DNA from: Tetrapyrgos nigripes
Taxonomy: Eukaryota > Basidiomycota > Agaricomycetes > Agaricales > Campanellaceae
Assembly: GCA_013368315.1 (NCBI GenBank)
Contig: JAACJM010000172.1
Location: 62,001-126,000, forward strand
DNA: 64,000 bases
Reading direction: 5' to 3'
Shown here: in pieces, positions 1 through 10,008 of the stretch
How the letters are laid out: each line of letters opens with the position of its first letter
Numbering within the stretch: position 1 is the stretch's first letter
Translations under genes and position numbers: made by a program
The notes under the pieces: model-generated
Database searches by the model: none
What the model was told of the DNA's origin: nothing
What the model saw: the letters and a program-made list of their open reading frames with translations, nothing else

Positions 1-171
1 AAGCGAATAATGGCAGGCAAAGTTCTTCCCTCTATACCGTCGTAGTGGACATGGAAGACATGGAAGATGAAGGAGGAGACAATATGAAGATCCACACCAC
101 CCAACTGTTTACAGGGAAGACAAGAGAGGGACATATATTCGAAAATGGTCTATTGTTGAAGACCTACAATA

Positions 172-382
172 CAGTGGGTCAAAAAATTGTCCACATGTTT
201 CGCATTTTTGGAAAGATTGCCAATTTAAGCAATACTGAGTAGAGATATTAAAATGTGGTCAGTGATGGGCAGAAAGCCCTTGATAAACGCTACAATATTC
301 TGTCTGTTTTGTCTTATTTGGCTTAAAACTCATGGAGATATGACTGATTTAAAATGGTATGTCATTTGGACAATTTTTTGAC
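172..382. repeat. Left terminal inverted repeat of Tc1/mariner
   Basis: This arm is about 210 bp and nearly identical to the reverse complement of 1589-1798. It holds two copies of a 15 bp site: GTCAAAAAATTGTCC at 178-192 near the outer end, and its inverse GGACAATTTTTTGAC at 368-382 at the inner end. Two transposase sites per arm recall the IR/DR layout of Sleeping Beauty-type elements, but here the inner site is inverted. Confidence 0.93.
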
Positions 383-411
383 ATGCAAGTGAAAATACAG
401 AAAGTGCTAGC

Positions 412-1518
412 TCAGTACTTGGTATGCCCTCCTTTGGCCTTCAACACAGCCTCAATCCTTCTAGGCATGCTCCTGATCAATTTCTGACAATCTTCTTCTG
501 TGATTTCATCCCACTTTTCAGCTGCTCTGTCCCATATTTCCCAAACTCCAGAGGGTGCTGTGTCATATCCATTGAGCTTGTGTTTGAGGGTTGTCCAGAG
601 GTGTTCAATGGGGTTCAGGTCAGGAGATTGAGCAGGCCAGCTCATGCAATGGATGTTGTTGTCTTCAAACCACTTGGTGGCCAGTTTTGACTTGTGTTTA
701 GGATCATTGTCTTGCTGAAAAATGGCCACCTCTGGATCAACACCCAAAATATCCATGCTCTCCAGAAGGTTGTTCTCCAAAATGTCCACATACTGCTCTG
801 CATTCATCCTGCCCTCCACCTCTGCCATGTTTCCAACTCCTTCCCACCCCATACATCCCCACACCATGATATTTCCTCCTCCAAATTTGACTGTTTCCAC
901 CACATTTCTCTCTCCCAAGGATTCACCCTTCCTCCCCCACACATACTGCTGTCCATCTGACCCATATCGATTGATTTTAGTCTCATCTGACCAAATAACC
1001 CTTTTCCAGTCATCCACAGTCCAGTTTCTGTACTTCTGTGCAAAGTTTAAACGAGCCTTCCTGTGAGCTGCAGTGAGTTTGGGCTTCTTCTTCGTTTTAG
1101 ATGTGTCCACATCATGCCTGAGAAGGGAATTTCGAATGGTTTGGGTGGAGACAGGTTGGTCAAGGAGGGGATTGATGTTTCTGGCCACTTCTGTAGCATT
1201 TTCAGCTTTGCCAGTGTTGATTTGTTGGATAGCAGCACGTTCATCAGTGGTAGACAGCTTTCTAGGACGCCCTGCTTGATGGTTCTCCTTGTCAGGATAC
1301 ATCTCTTTGGCCAGAGAAGCAATCTTTGACTTGGATACCCCAGTTTTAGCAGAGATTTCCCTGGATGAAGCAGAAGTTTGGAGGAGAGAGAGGATATTGT
1401 CTTTCTGGGTGGATGTGATGGGTCTCATGATTTGATGAGGGCTATAGAACAACTGGATGCCCTTATATATGGTCCAGCTGGCAGCTATGATATCATTATG
1501 ATGTAGCCATTGCATCAT
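412..1518 (-). CDS. Tc1/mariner-family DD34E transposase
   Basis: This enzyme cuts and pastes the 172-1798 element at TA sites. The uninterrupted frame of 368 codons begins upstream of a better start at about residue 31 (MRPITSTQ), which opens the usual N-terminal helix-turn-helix (about 31-160). That domain includes the GRPRKL hinge typical of Tc1. The catalytic domain shows WSDETKINRYG, then QQDNDPKHKS, then SPDLNPIEHLW. I count 34 residues between the second Asp and the Glu, so this is a DD34E Tc1-type triad. About 340 residues from the inner Met matches the family length. There is no intron, stop or frameshift, unlike almost every other transposase here, so it may still be active or was recently so. 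Confidence 0.95.
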   Translation of the reverse strand: MMQWLHHNDIIAASWTIYKGIQLFYSPHQIMRPITSTQKDNILSLLQTSASSREISAKTGVSKSKIASLAKEMYPDKENHQAGRPRKLSTTDERAAIQQINTGKAENATEVARNINPLLDQPVSTQTIRNSLLRHDVDTSKTKKKPKLTAAHRKARLNFAQKYRNWTVDDWKRVIWSDETKINRYGSDGQQYVWGRKGESLGERNVVETVKFGGGNIMVWGCMGWEGVGNMAEVEGRMNAEQYVDILENNLLESMDILGVDPEVAIFQQDNDPKHKSKLATKWFEDNNIHCMSWPAQSPDLNPIEHLWTTLKHKLNGYDTAPSGVWEIWDRAAEKWDEITEEDCQKLIRSMPRRIEAVLKAKGGHTKY

Positions 1519-1588
1519 TGTACAACTCCACTTATGATGTCATCTATGAGACATCACATAGTTACAATACTGATTTTGAAGTGGCAAC

Positions 1589-1798
1589 TCAAAAAATTGT
1601 CCAAATGACATACCATTTTAAATCAATCATATCTCCATGAGTTTTGAGCCAAATAGGACAAATAAAACAGATTATTGTAGCTCTTATCAAGGGCGTTCTG
1701 CCCATCACTGACCACATTTCAATATCTCTACTCAGTATTGCTTAAATTGGCAATCTTTCCAAAAATGCGAAACATGTGGACAATTTTTTGACCCACTG
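1589..1798. repeat. Right terminal inverted repeat of Tc1/mariner
   Basis: Mirror of 172-382. The inner 14-15 bp site is at 1589-1602 and the outer one at 1778-1792, followed by the terminal CCCACTG and target TA at 1799-1800. The two arms differ by only a few substitutions, which fits a recent insertion. Confidence 0.93.
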
Positions 1799-3680
1799 TA
1801 TCAGAAATGTCACATACACAGATATTAATGTAGAGCAACAGACAAGATGGGAATTTCTGAAAAGCAGGCATCCTCTGCTTGATAAACACCCGCTCCCTGC
1901 TCCTTGCTCGTGGATTTTCGAATATGGTGAACACGTCATTAACATCAAAGACAAGAAGGAACAAGTTGGTCAAACAATAGAGCAGGTCGAGGAGATGAGG
2001 TGTCTGCTGAAGCACAAGACAGTGGAAGGTCTCAGCAAGATATGGGTTGAGAAGGTGAACCTTAGGAAGCGGTTCAAATACTGTGACACTGTAGCCATTA
2101 CTGGAGGAGAAGCTATGGGTGTGACAGGTGTAATCATTGCTGTCATAAAAGACTGTTGTACAATTGCGGGTCTACAAGCTAACCAGATGGCCAATGTGCA
2201 TGACCTTGAAGCTGATAACTTGATGAATAATCTAATAGAATATATGCGCAGGAATACACAGTTCACATCAACAATTGCAAGGTCGTGAAACCTCAGGATG
2301 GGAATGCCATACCCTGGCTCGGGGAGCATGTAACCATAGCTCATGGCTCATACAAGGAGTATACTGGCATCATCACTGACATGGAACCACCTACCAGTAC
2401 CAGACCCTTTACGGAGCTAGAAATCAACGTGCTGCAGCTAGGACAAGTGTTGAGATTCAAACACGACAACGTATTTCAGACTTGGTATGTGTCAGTAATT
2501 TACACTGGAAAATACTCTGAACACACAGTGTCAAACTAGCTCCAACCTCCTAATGCAATATGCCATCCCTCTACGTCTCAATCAACAACACTTCAAACAA
2601 CAGGAGTGGTCATTAGGGCAAGCTGACACAGAAGAGAATGTACACGGTCATAATACCTCTGAAAGGCAGACAGCAGTCCAAGTAGGGAACAGCTGGATAG
2701 CAGCTGACCAGGGGTCAACAGTCCAGCTGAAGCCGACCAGGAGCATGCACACCCTGAAAGTGCCGTGGGATAAAGTCCAAGTCAGGGTGGTGAGAGGACC
2801 TTGCAAGTATATCAGCACAGTGGTAGATGTCAACCGATTCAGAGACTTGAGAAGTGGACTCTGTGTCATGGCCAAATTTGACCAGATAATGTTGGGGGAG
2901 CAGGGAGTGGGCCATGAGGACAAGATAGGTTACGAGTGAGCATTCAGAAAACCAGTCAGATGATGATAAAAGTCCCTGAAACACTCACAGGACAGGGCTT
3001 GCTCTTCATCTGGCACATCCACTGTGGTACAGCCAGCGATATTACAAACCATTGAATTGGAGCGAATGGAAAGCATTACCAGCAATGGTTAAGCCAAGCC
3101 AGTGAGCAGCAAGATGTCTTACACCGCCACCCCCTCCAGCTGAAATAGCATCAGACAGCACAAGTTGGGATCCATCATCAAGTGCACCGGAGTTGACAGC
3201 TGCCCAATGGGAAGAATACATGAGATTGACTAACATGATATTGGACCTACAAAACTGGAAACATTGGACAATGGACGAGAGGTTGCATGGGCAAACATTC
3301 TTAGCCCAATACTGCCCCCCCAACGGTCATGGTTCTGACTGTGTTTACGCCACGCCAGATGTACCAGGTGGCGTTGTGATAGTCGAATGGGGCAAAAATC
3401 CAAGCAAACGAGTGCCTCCTGCACATGTTTGGGAGCTGGACCCAAATCATTGTGACGCTATATTGCCTACTCACTGAAAAACCTATGATTGCGATCAGAG
3501 GAGAGTTCATAGGGCAGTATATGCGATGGGTGTACTACAAGTATGATGAAGAAGAACACAGGACCACCCCATGGATGAGGACATGGATATTCAAAAATTG
3601 TGGTACACCTGAGGAGTGTATTGTCAACGACAACGTTTTCATTGACACAAGAGACTGCGCCATGCGAGCGCCGTGACCTC

Positions 3681-4280
3681 ACTGCTGCAAATGAAGAGAA
3701 GTTTCAGGAAGCGAGATTGTTTGCACAAAGGTGATGAGGTCCAGGAAGCCATAAACAGGGTCTCAGCAGTAATAACAGATGCTCTTTTATATCACGGACT
3801 GACAACGACCATGTATTACTACTGTTTTTTTTCTTTTTGGTGTTTTTTTGGTGCACATATGTATACCTTTTGGATTCACATATACATATCAAAGTGCATG
3901 TACACAACATCACAACAACAGAATAAGCAAAAATTATAGGAGAATTGGTAATTAAATGCATAACAATGAGCAGGGTTTCGCCCACATTACAATGGCCATT
4001 TGGTGAAATGGTAACGTGCATGTAGAAAGTCAAGGTTCTATATCAGTCACATGTTTGAGCCTTGCAACAAGCAAAGTTTTTGAAGAGGTTCCATACGTGG
4101 CCTGAGCCCTAAGATCACATGAATTTTGAGCTTAATATGGTAATACTTTCCCAGTCTACAACAATCCGCATTAGAACAGCCAAAAATTTTGCGGGTGTGG
4201 AATGAAAAAATAATGATTACTATAAATAGTAATCGTAACTCATTTTCATCATTTTCGGGAGGCATATTGCATGGCTGGTG
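3681..4280. other. Non-coding interval with a weak tRNA-like segment
   Basis: No gene is seen. The interval is AT-rich and shared with copy B (58075-58640). At about 3991-4075 the sequence GGTGAAATGG resembles a Pol III A box, and GGTTCTATATC about 35 bp later loosely resembles a B box. A tRNA-derived SINE relic is possible, but no cloverleaf could be drawn and neither end is defined. Confidence 0.25.
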
Positions 4281-4299
4281 TATGCGAGCACTTTTCACT

Positions 4300-5254
4300 T
4301 CCTAGGCAGCACTCAATCTCACACTACATCTCCAACATCATCCAATTTGGTGCACCCAATGGATTGTGTTCATCTATCACAGAGTCATGACACATCACTG
4401 CTGTCAAGAAACCTTGGCGTTGCTCAAACCACTACAATGCACTCAGCCAGATGCTTCTAATTAACCAGAGGCTCAACAAAGTGGCCACCCTTGGATCTGA
4501 CCTTGTCCATCATGGCTTCCTTGCACCTTGAAAGAGTACCCAGCTGGATCTGTTTGACAATGGAGATGAGGACAATGGTGCAGCTGAGGGTGAACTCAGT
4601 CAAACAGGGGTTGTGCTCACAAAAACCTATGGTCAGTCTAATTTCTGAATTGTCAAATACTCAATCATATTCATGTTTTTGTCTTCCTTAATAGAACGAG
4701 GATATCCTACTGGAATAGATGAGCCTACCCATGTTCTCAAGCAGCCCAGCCTTTCCTCATTGATACTCTCCTTCCTCAACAGCTCCCTGGAGACCAGCCT
4801 ATCAGCTCTACCCCTTAATCTAACTTTCTGTGTTTATTCATCAGCAGTGGCAACATTTTACGCTCCTAGTGATATTGTGGGAATTAGAGGCATGCAACGT
4901 AATCCTGGACTGTACTCTTGTCATTGATGACAAAGGTGTTGAAGGTTTCAAGGGCATGAGAGCTGTACGTGTCCTTTCGTTCCTATCATTCTGATACGAG
5001 GAGATAGATTACCCTTGTGCCCTGGCTGAAACCTTCAAATGGTATGGTTATAGCTGTGATGAAAAGACTGGTATGTGGGTAGTGCACCCAATTGTGTCTC
5101 TCAATGATATGTAAGGTAGTCTCCATCTCCTACCTGTTTTTGGGACTCAAAAGTACCATTGCTTATTGATAGTTCTGCTTTGTTGGACCTGTATGAGGCC
5201 TTTTATGTTAACAAGTATGCGGATCATCACATGCATGAGATTATTTATTAAACT
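4300..5254 (+). pseudogene. Plavaka-type (CACTA-like) transposase tail, copy A
   Basis: This is the decayed C-terminal end of the large transposase-associated protein of basidiomycete Plavaka elements. Frames around 4680-4920 read YSSAVATFYAPSDIVGIRGM, and 5150-5250 gives a frame like FYVNKYADHHMHEII. Both motifs are characteristic of that protein's C-terminus. Copy B (58660-59631) preserves more, including LLPVFGTQKVPL. Copy A has lost about 30 bp present in B at 59433-59463 and has several stops and frame changes. The catalytic part is absent, so this is a 3' remnant. Assignment is from recalled family motifs, not a search. Confidence 0.6.
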
Positions 5255-5342
5255 TGGTACTACTAGTAGTATGTTTTTCGAAATTCTAGTGTAGCTAGTT
5301 TCTACAGTGTAGTAGACAGCTCAAATTTGTGATAAAGATGTC

Positions 5343-5425
5343 TTTGGTATAGGAGGTGTAGCAGCAGTGTAGGAGGTTTATGCCCTGGATCTCCTACATC
5401 GCTACACCTCCTACACCCCTACTAC
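5343..5425. repeat. Inverted GTGTAGGAGG repeat cluster
   Basis: Within about 80 bp there are two forward copies of a GTGTAGGAGG-like word, followed by inverted copies (CTCCTACATCGCTACACCTC and CTCCTACACCCC). They can fold into a hairpin. It lies just after the Plavaka-type tail and could be a subterminal repeat region of that CACTA-like element. Copy B has the same cluster at 59725-59808. No element end or target duplication was resolved. Confidence 0.6.
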
Positions 5426-5429
5426 ATGA

Positions 5430-6850
5430 TTGCGGATTTGCTGATGTCTGGCGACTGCTTGAGTATAGTACGACAATAAATTGACAGCAGAACAAAGGTA
5501 GGGCTGGATGAAGGATATAGAGGTATGACGAGGTCTGGTGGGCAGATGAGTTTGAAAATAGTGGAGTTCATACAATTTGGGTTGCTGGGTAATGACCAAT
5601 ATCTACCGCTGAAGTTGAAATAACCATCTGAGCCATTTTTCCAATTTCATGTGCATGGATCAGCATAGTTGCAACTTGAAGCTTGAGGCTTGCCTAGTTT
5701 GAGTGATGAGTGGAGAGCCTAATCTTATTCTTGAGGTTTCTGGATAGAGTAGGACTAGTACAAATAAATCTGCAGCATGAGTTAGACAGACGTGTAAGAA
5801 GAGAAAGAAAGAAACGAAAATGAAATGGAGATGAGAGCTGGAGGCCTGGGAGGCAGGTGAGAGGGATTTGTGAGGGAATTTGTAGGGCCAGGAAGAGATG
5901 ACAATGGTCCAAGTGGTGAGTTTTCATGATAGAGACTGACATTTCCGTTCCTTCTCTCCCTTTAGCTGCACCAGTTACTGCTCTCTCTACAGCTCTCGAT
6001 CTACTCTCGAATCCCACAAAGACAATGTGTCAGACCTGGCATCACATGAGAGGTAACAGTGATATCAATGAAAATGAATGGGAAAAGGGTGAGTGTCCAA
6101 GGCCACCTGGAAGGTGTTGTTGGATGGATAGTGCCAGCAATGGCAAGAGAGGAAATGAAACAGAGAGTTTATGGCCCATGTTAGGAATCTCAATGTGGAC
6201 ATGGATGTTGGGACAATGGTGGGTGATCTCTGTTTGACTAGAAAATAAGAACATACATTGTCAGGATCACTATAAAAAATACATATAAAAACTTGCTCAC
6301 TGGCCCAAATGAGGTTCGCAGCAGTCCCAGCCTTATCACCCATACTCGGCACACCAGCAAAACTCACTGCCAGCTGTGAATCACAATTCTGATTTTCCCA
6401 TAACTCGACTTCTCTGAGCTCTGCAGTGCAAATTCTGCCTGTGAGGGATACTGTGGGGTGGGTTGTCAACATTGTCAATAGAATTGATACAGATGTAGAC
6501 AAAGCTGAGATGTAAAGAGATGAGGAAGGGCCTTGGATGAGATATCTGCATCAGGGGAATCTGGACCACATAGAGGGAGGGTTGAGTGGTAATGTCATTT
6601 GGGACAGAGAATTAGGAGGTTTGCTGCATCCATTTGATAATGTAGTGGGAAGGCTGATGTGAACACAGTGTTGAAGTGGTGAGGAGGTTACAGCAAGAAA
6701 GACGGTTGATCATGTGGGATGAACAGAGAGGGAATCAGTTGAGGATGAGAGGAAGTTGGGCTGTGATTACATCATTGGACAGCGCATTTTCTTGGATGTG
6801 TACTGTCACTGCATCTCTTTTTTTCAAACTTTTTTGAACTTTTCTCTGGA
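5430..6850 (-). pseudogene. F-family gene relic, copy A
   Basis: This is homologous, in opposite orientation, to 48000-49740, which carries the best-preserved member of an unrecognised family. The conserved first exon lies at about 6330-6515 on the minus strand, with the shared words SLTGRIC and LWEN. The start codon ATG of the 48322 copy is ATC here, so the frame has no start. About 275 bp (about 5918-6190) is present here and in copy B but absent from the 48 kb copy. About 255 bp found in copy B, holding the conserved GEVWV segment, is missing here. I infer a dead copy. The function of the family is unknown. Confidence 0.6.
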
Positions 6851-7591
6851 ACTCTTTCTCTGCCCAACATGTATTAGTAGAATCTAATCATATCTACCTT
6901 AAAATGCCATCTCACTACAAGGAGACACAGTGACTAGCTTTCAACATCCCAAGCTTGTTGTGCAAGAGCTCGACGATGTGTACAGGGCAGGGAGTGGGAG
7001 ACCTGTCTCAAGAGTCAAGACTTGAAGTTCATTCAAACTCCACTGTATTTGACTGTACAGCTCACATCGAGCCACAAATTATCCACAAATTATGGTTACC
7101 CATGTTGTCCAACCATTGTCAACCCCAGTCTTCAAGTGGTCTTCAAGCTTCAAAGGTCTCGTGTTAGTGCTGGAATGATGGACATCTAGCTTTTTATATG
7201 TCTCTATGAGCTCCCCTCAGCTTTCACATTGTCCCTCAAGTTTTTTCACTGATCAGTCTAGTACACTCAATACACTGTCAATGCAACTGGAGCACCAAGC
7301 AGCTGCAAGATTGGGTTAGCAAACTCTTCAAAGCTTTACAGACACGTCACCAATAGGTCGAAGCCAGTCTACCTGCCATGCAGATTGCACTGTTTGGTTC
7401 ATGGTTAGAGCTAAAAGTATGTTGATGAAAGAGGTTGTGTTGTGAGTCTCTCATTTCTGACATATCATTATTGCCTATCATTTGTAAAGGCCTGGTTCTC
7501 TGCACTGGTAGCTCATGTTTGTGATAGAATGAGCTACAGGCATAAGAGTGTGTCAGCAGGATGACTGTGGAACGGTTCTGTGGGCTGTAAT
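6851..7591. other. No gene recognised
   Basis: AT-rich sequence shared with copy B. Only short, unconserved frames are present. The point between 7089 and 7125 corresponds to the site where copy B received the 61822-62544 element, so it is the empty site for that insertion. The interval ends at the left edge of the Ngaro-type retrotransposon. Confidence 0.7.
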
Positions 7592-7735
7592 GTGTTATTC
7601 TATGACGTACAGAAGAGAATTAGTACAGTTCTCTCATCGTGACCACGTGACGGGGTTGCCTCTTGATCTTCTTCGTTCACCATCAAGTTCTTCCTCAGTA
7701 TAATATTCCTACAGTAGAAAAAATTACTCCTTCAA
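7592..7735 (+). repeat. Split direct repeat A1
   Basis: Left-end repeat of the Ngaro-type element. It starts GTGTTATTCTATGACGTA and matches A2 (13584-13716) with a few substitutions and two small indels. Confidence 0.92.
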
Positions 7736-7807
7736 TTTCATTTCCTCCTCTGTTCCTAGTCACTCGCTCCCCTCTACGCTACTCATCCCTCCTCCTTCGA
7801 TCTCCTC

Positions 7808-10008
7808 ATGGCGGGTCTCCAAGCCCCATTTGTCCAGTGCCGTGTCCCACCCAGAGATGCCAATGGCAAGTTCTGGAGTGGTACATGCATCTCACCTAAT
7901 GACGACGCCCCTCTAGCCGAGGATCAACCCATCAATGGCCATCCTGACACATTCCACGCTGATCAGGGTGAGTCTCAGGGCACAGGGTCTTTGTCCATGT
8001 CTCAGTCCTTGTCCACAAACTGGACATCCTCTTCCAATCCTCCTCATGAACCAGACCATGTCTCCAATGCTGGCTCACCAAGCGCAGGCTCTCCAGGCCA
8101 AATTCCTTGTCACCGTCCCATGGGACACTGGGTTTCTCCCGAGACTCAGTCTGATGACCTCAATGACATGGATCAATGCCCTAGGGCCGATTCAGACACT
8201 CACAGGGCACCTCACAATGATTCTCCGCCACAGGCACACTCAGAACACACACACCCAACTCCAGTTGGCGGTTCTCATGCTAGTGCTCCTGATGGTGAGT
8301 TTTCCTCCTGCGCAACTCCACCTTGCTCACCATGTCCTCGTTCTAGCTTCCACAAATCCTGCAGGCTCAGAGCATCAGTCTGAATTCTCCTTCCACAGGG
8401 CAGGTCTGACAGTCGCTTGGGTGCGTTTTCCTGTTTGATCTGTATCGTTCTTCTTTTCATCCTGACTCTTGGCAGATGCTCATCATCTCTCCCCTGGCCA
8501 ACGAGAGTCCTCTCTTCCAGCCCCCATTTCCCCTTGTATCTCTCATCTGTCTCGCCGTAGCGCCACTCTGGAACCCTCTCGTTCTCACAACAACCAGGAT
8601 TGCAGTCACCATGCTTCTCGGCCAGAAAAAGGCAAGGGCAGGGCTGAGCCTTTCATTCTGTTTCATCCTTGTTCACTGGGTGATCACCTCTCTCCATCGC
8701 AGAGTCGTCCTCACAAATGCTCTCGCGCACTTTCTCCTCGTCTTGGAGGTGAGAAGCGGAAAGCCCCCAACTCTCCCTTGGACCATTGTTCTGTCCCTGA
8801 GTCTGATGCTGACTCTGATGGATTGCCCGATTCTCCTCCTCACAAGCTCAAGAAGAAGTCCAAGGGTGCTGTGAAGGATCCGAAGTCTAAGGCTTCTAAG
8901 GCTTCTAAATCCAAGAAGTCCAAGAAGGCCAAGAAGTCAAGGCCTGTTGCCAACTCCAACTTGGATTCTGACTCTTCTTCCTCTGACATGCCCGTATCAG
9001 CCAAGAAGTTCAAGTCCAAGAAGAAGAAGTCCAAGCAGACAGCTTAGGTCCTCCCTCTCCTCCTCGTCAGCCTCCTCCTCTTCCACAGTCGTGATCCTGC
9101 CTAAGAAGAAGCTCTCAACTTCCGTGTTCCCAGTTCATCAGGTCATCTCAAGGAATTTGATCAAGTACTGGGAGGCTCACATGCCAATCTCTTGCAGGAG
9201 CAGCCGTCTCATGCACAACTTCACCCCTGTCCTCATCAAAGGCAAAAGTTGCATTACTGGTCCATCCCTTCTTCTCCTACAGGAAGGTGACCTTCCAGAC
9301 ATCGGAAGACGACTCAAGGAGATGGTTTCCCAGTTCTATGTCTACAAGAGAGGCAAGCTGCCAGCCACAGCCACAGCTCTCAGTGTTGCAGATGACATCT
9401 ATGAGTTGTTCATGAACGTTGCATCCATGGAATCCCTTGAGGACAATTTCCCTACTGCCATCTTCTATTTACAGGAGACCTTCCAAGCTTGGGAGTCATC
9501 TCCAAACCATTGGACCGTTAGCAGTGCAGAGGTTCAACGCGACATCTGAGACCAGTACCATCAGCGTATCATTGCTCAGAAATACCATTTTTCCACTATT
9601 CTTCCACCTGGTGTAAACTCATACCTTTCCTCCTGGTGGGATGAACAACATCATGCTGGTTGTGTATCGAATCAGACCATAGGCTCAGCCTCTTCGTCCT
9701 CCAGCTTTCAGGCTTCCTTGTCTTCTACCTCAATGTTCAATCTCCTTTGTATGCTATGCAGATCCAGGAGACATCATCACAATGACCACGTCCCTGGTAA
9801 CAACAACTATGTCACCAAACAAGGCAAGGCATACAAGGACGCCTCCAGAAGGATGTACTGCATTGCTTTCAATGGCAACGGCTGCTCTTCCTCTACCTGC
9901 ACCTTCTGTCATGCCTGCACCCGTTGTGGATCAGAGGATCACAACTCCAGGTCCAACCACAACAGCTCCAGTGGTGGTGGGGGCAGTGGCCCTCCCAGAT
10001 CAAAGTAA
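7808..10008 (+). pseudogene. Gag-like protein of the Ngaro-type element
   Basis: This is the putative nucleocapsid/RNA-binding protein that precedes RT in this order. It starts at MAGLQAPFVQ and has Ser/Pro/His-rich sequence to about 8294, where a GTGAGT donor is followed by further frames. A very Lys/Ser-rich stretch covers 8840-9047. A helical region follows at 9100-9549, and a C-terminal block of Cys/His knuckles at 9740-9960 (LLCMLCRSRRHHHNDH and ACTRCGSEDHNSRSNH). The same block occurs in the second Ngaro relative at 18700-18920, which supports it as a real domain. A frame change near 9040 and an in-frame TGA at 9547-9549 break it. The exact exon structure is unclear. Confidence 0.7.

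Larger units (their letters stand above)
172..1798 (-). mobile_element. Tc1/mariner transposon, apparently complete
   Basis: A 1627 bp element is bounded by TA dinucleotides at 170-171 and 1799-1800. Its outer ends read CAGTGGGTCAAAAAATTGTC and the reverse complement. Long terminal inverted repeats of about 210 bp (172-382 and 1589-1798) surround one intact transposase on the minus strand. The matching site in copy B (about 56099-56112) is uninterrupted, so the TA target and the insertion point are seen directly. It interrupts an already decayed Spt5-like pseudogene and arrived after the segment was duplicated, unless it was precisely lost from copy B. Confidence 0.96.
1..3680 (+). pseudogene. 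Spt5-like KOW protein, 3' part, copy A
   Basis: This is the C-terminal part of an Spt5-like transcription elongation factor gene; its 5' half lies left of the window. The frame around 1776-2288 holds a KOW-like unit (CDTVAITGGEAMGVTGVI). A second KOW-like unit, PWLGEHVTIAHGSYKEYTGI, is at 2308-2370 in another frame. A tail with WKHWTMDERLHGQTFLAQY lies near 3250-3300. Real Spt5 is a nuclear partner of Spt4 on RNA polymerase II, with one NGN domain and several KOW domains. This copy is split by a Tc1/mariner insertion between 171 and 1799, changes frame near 2245, and has several later stops. The assignment rests on motif pattern and on copy B, which also shows an acidic N-terminus and NGN-like region. 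Basidiomycetes are known to carry many Spt5-like paralogues in repeat-rich regions; that this one is TE-linked is inferred. Confidence 0.62.

Noticed and set aside
424..1329. Plus-strand frames of 88-114 codons inside the Tc1/mariner element
   Set aside because: Antisense to the intact DD34E transposase; no conserved features.
3991..4075. tRNA gene
   Set aside because: A-box-like and weak B-box-like words are present, but the arms do not pair and there is no Pol III terminator at a fitting distance.
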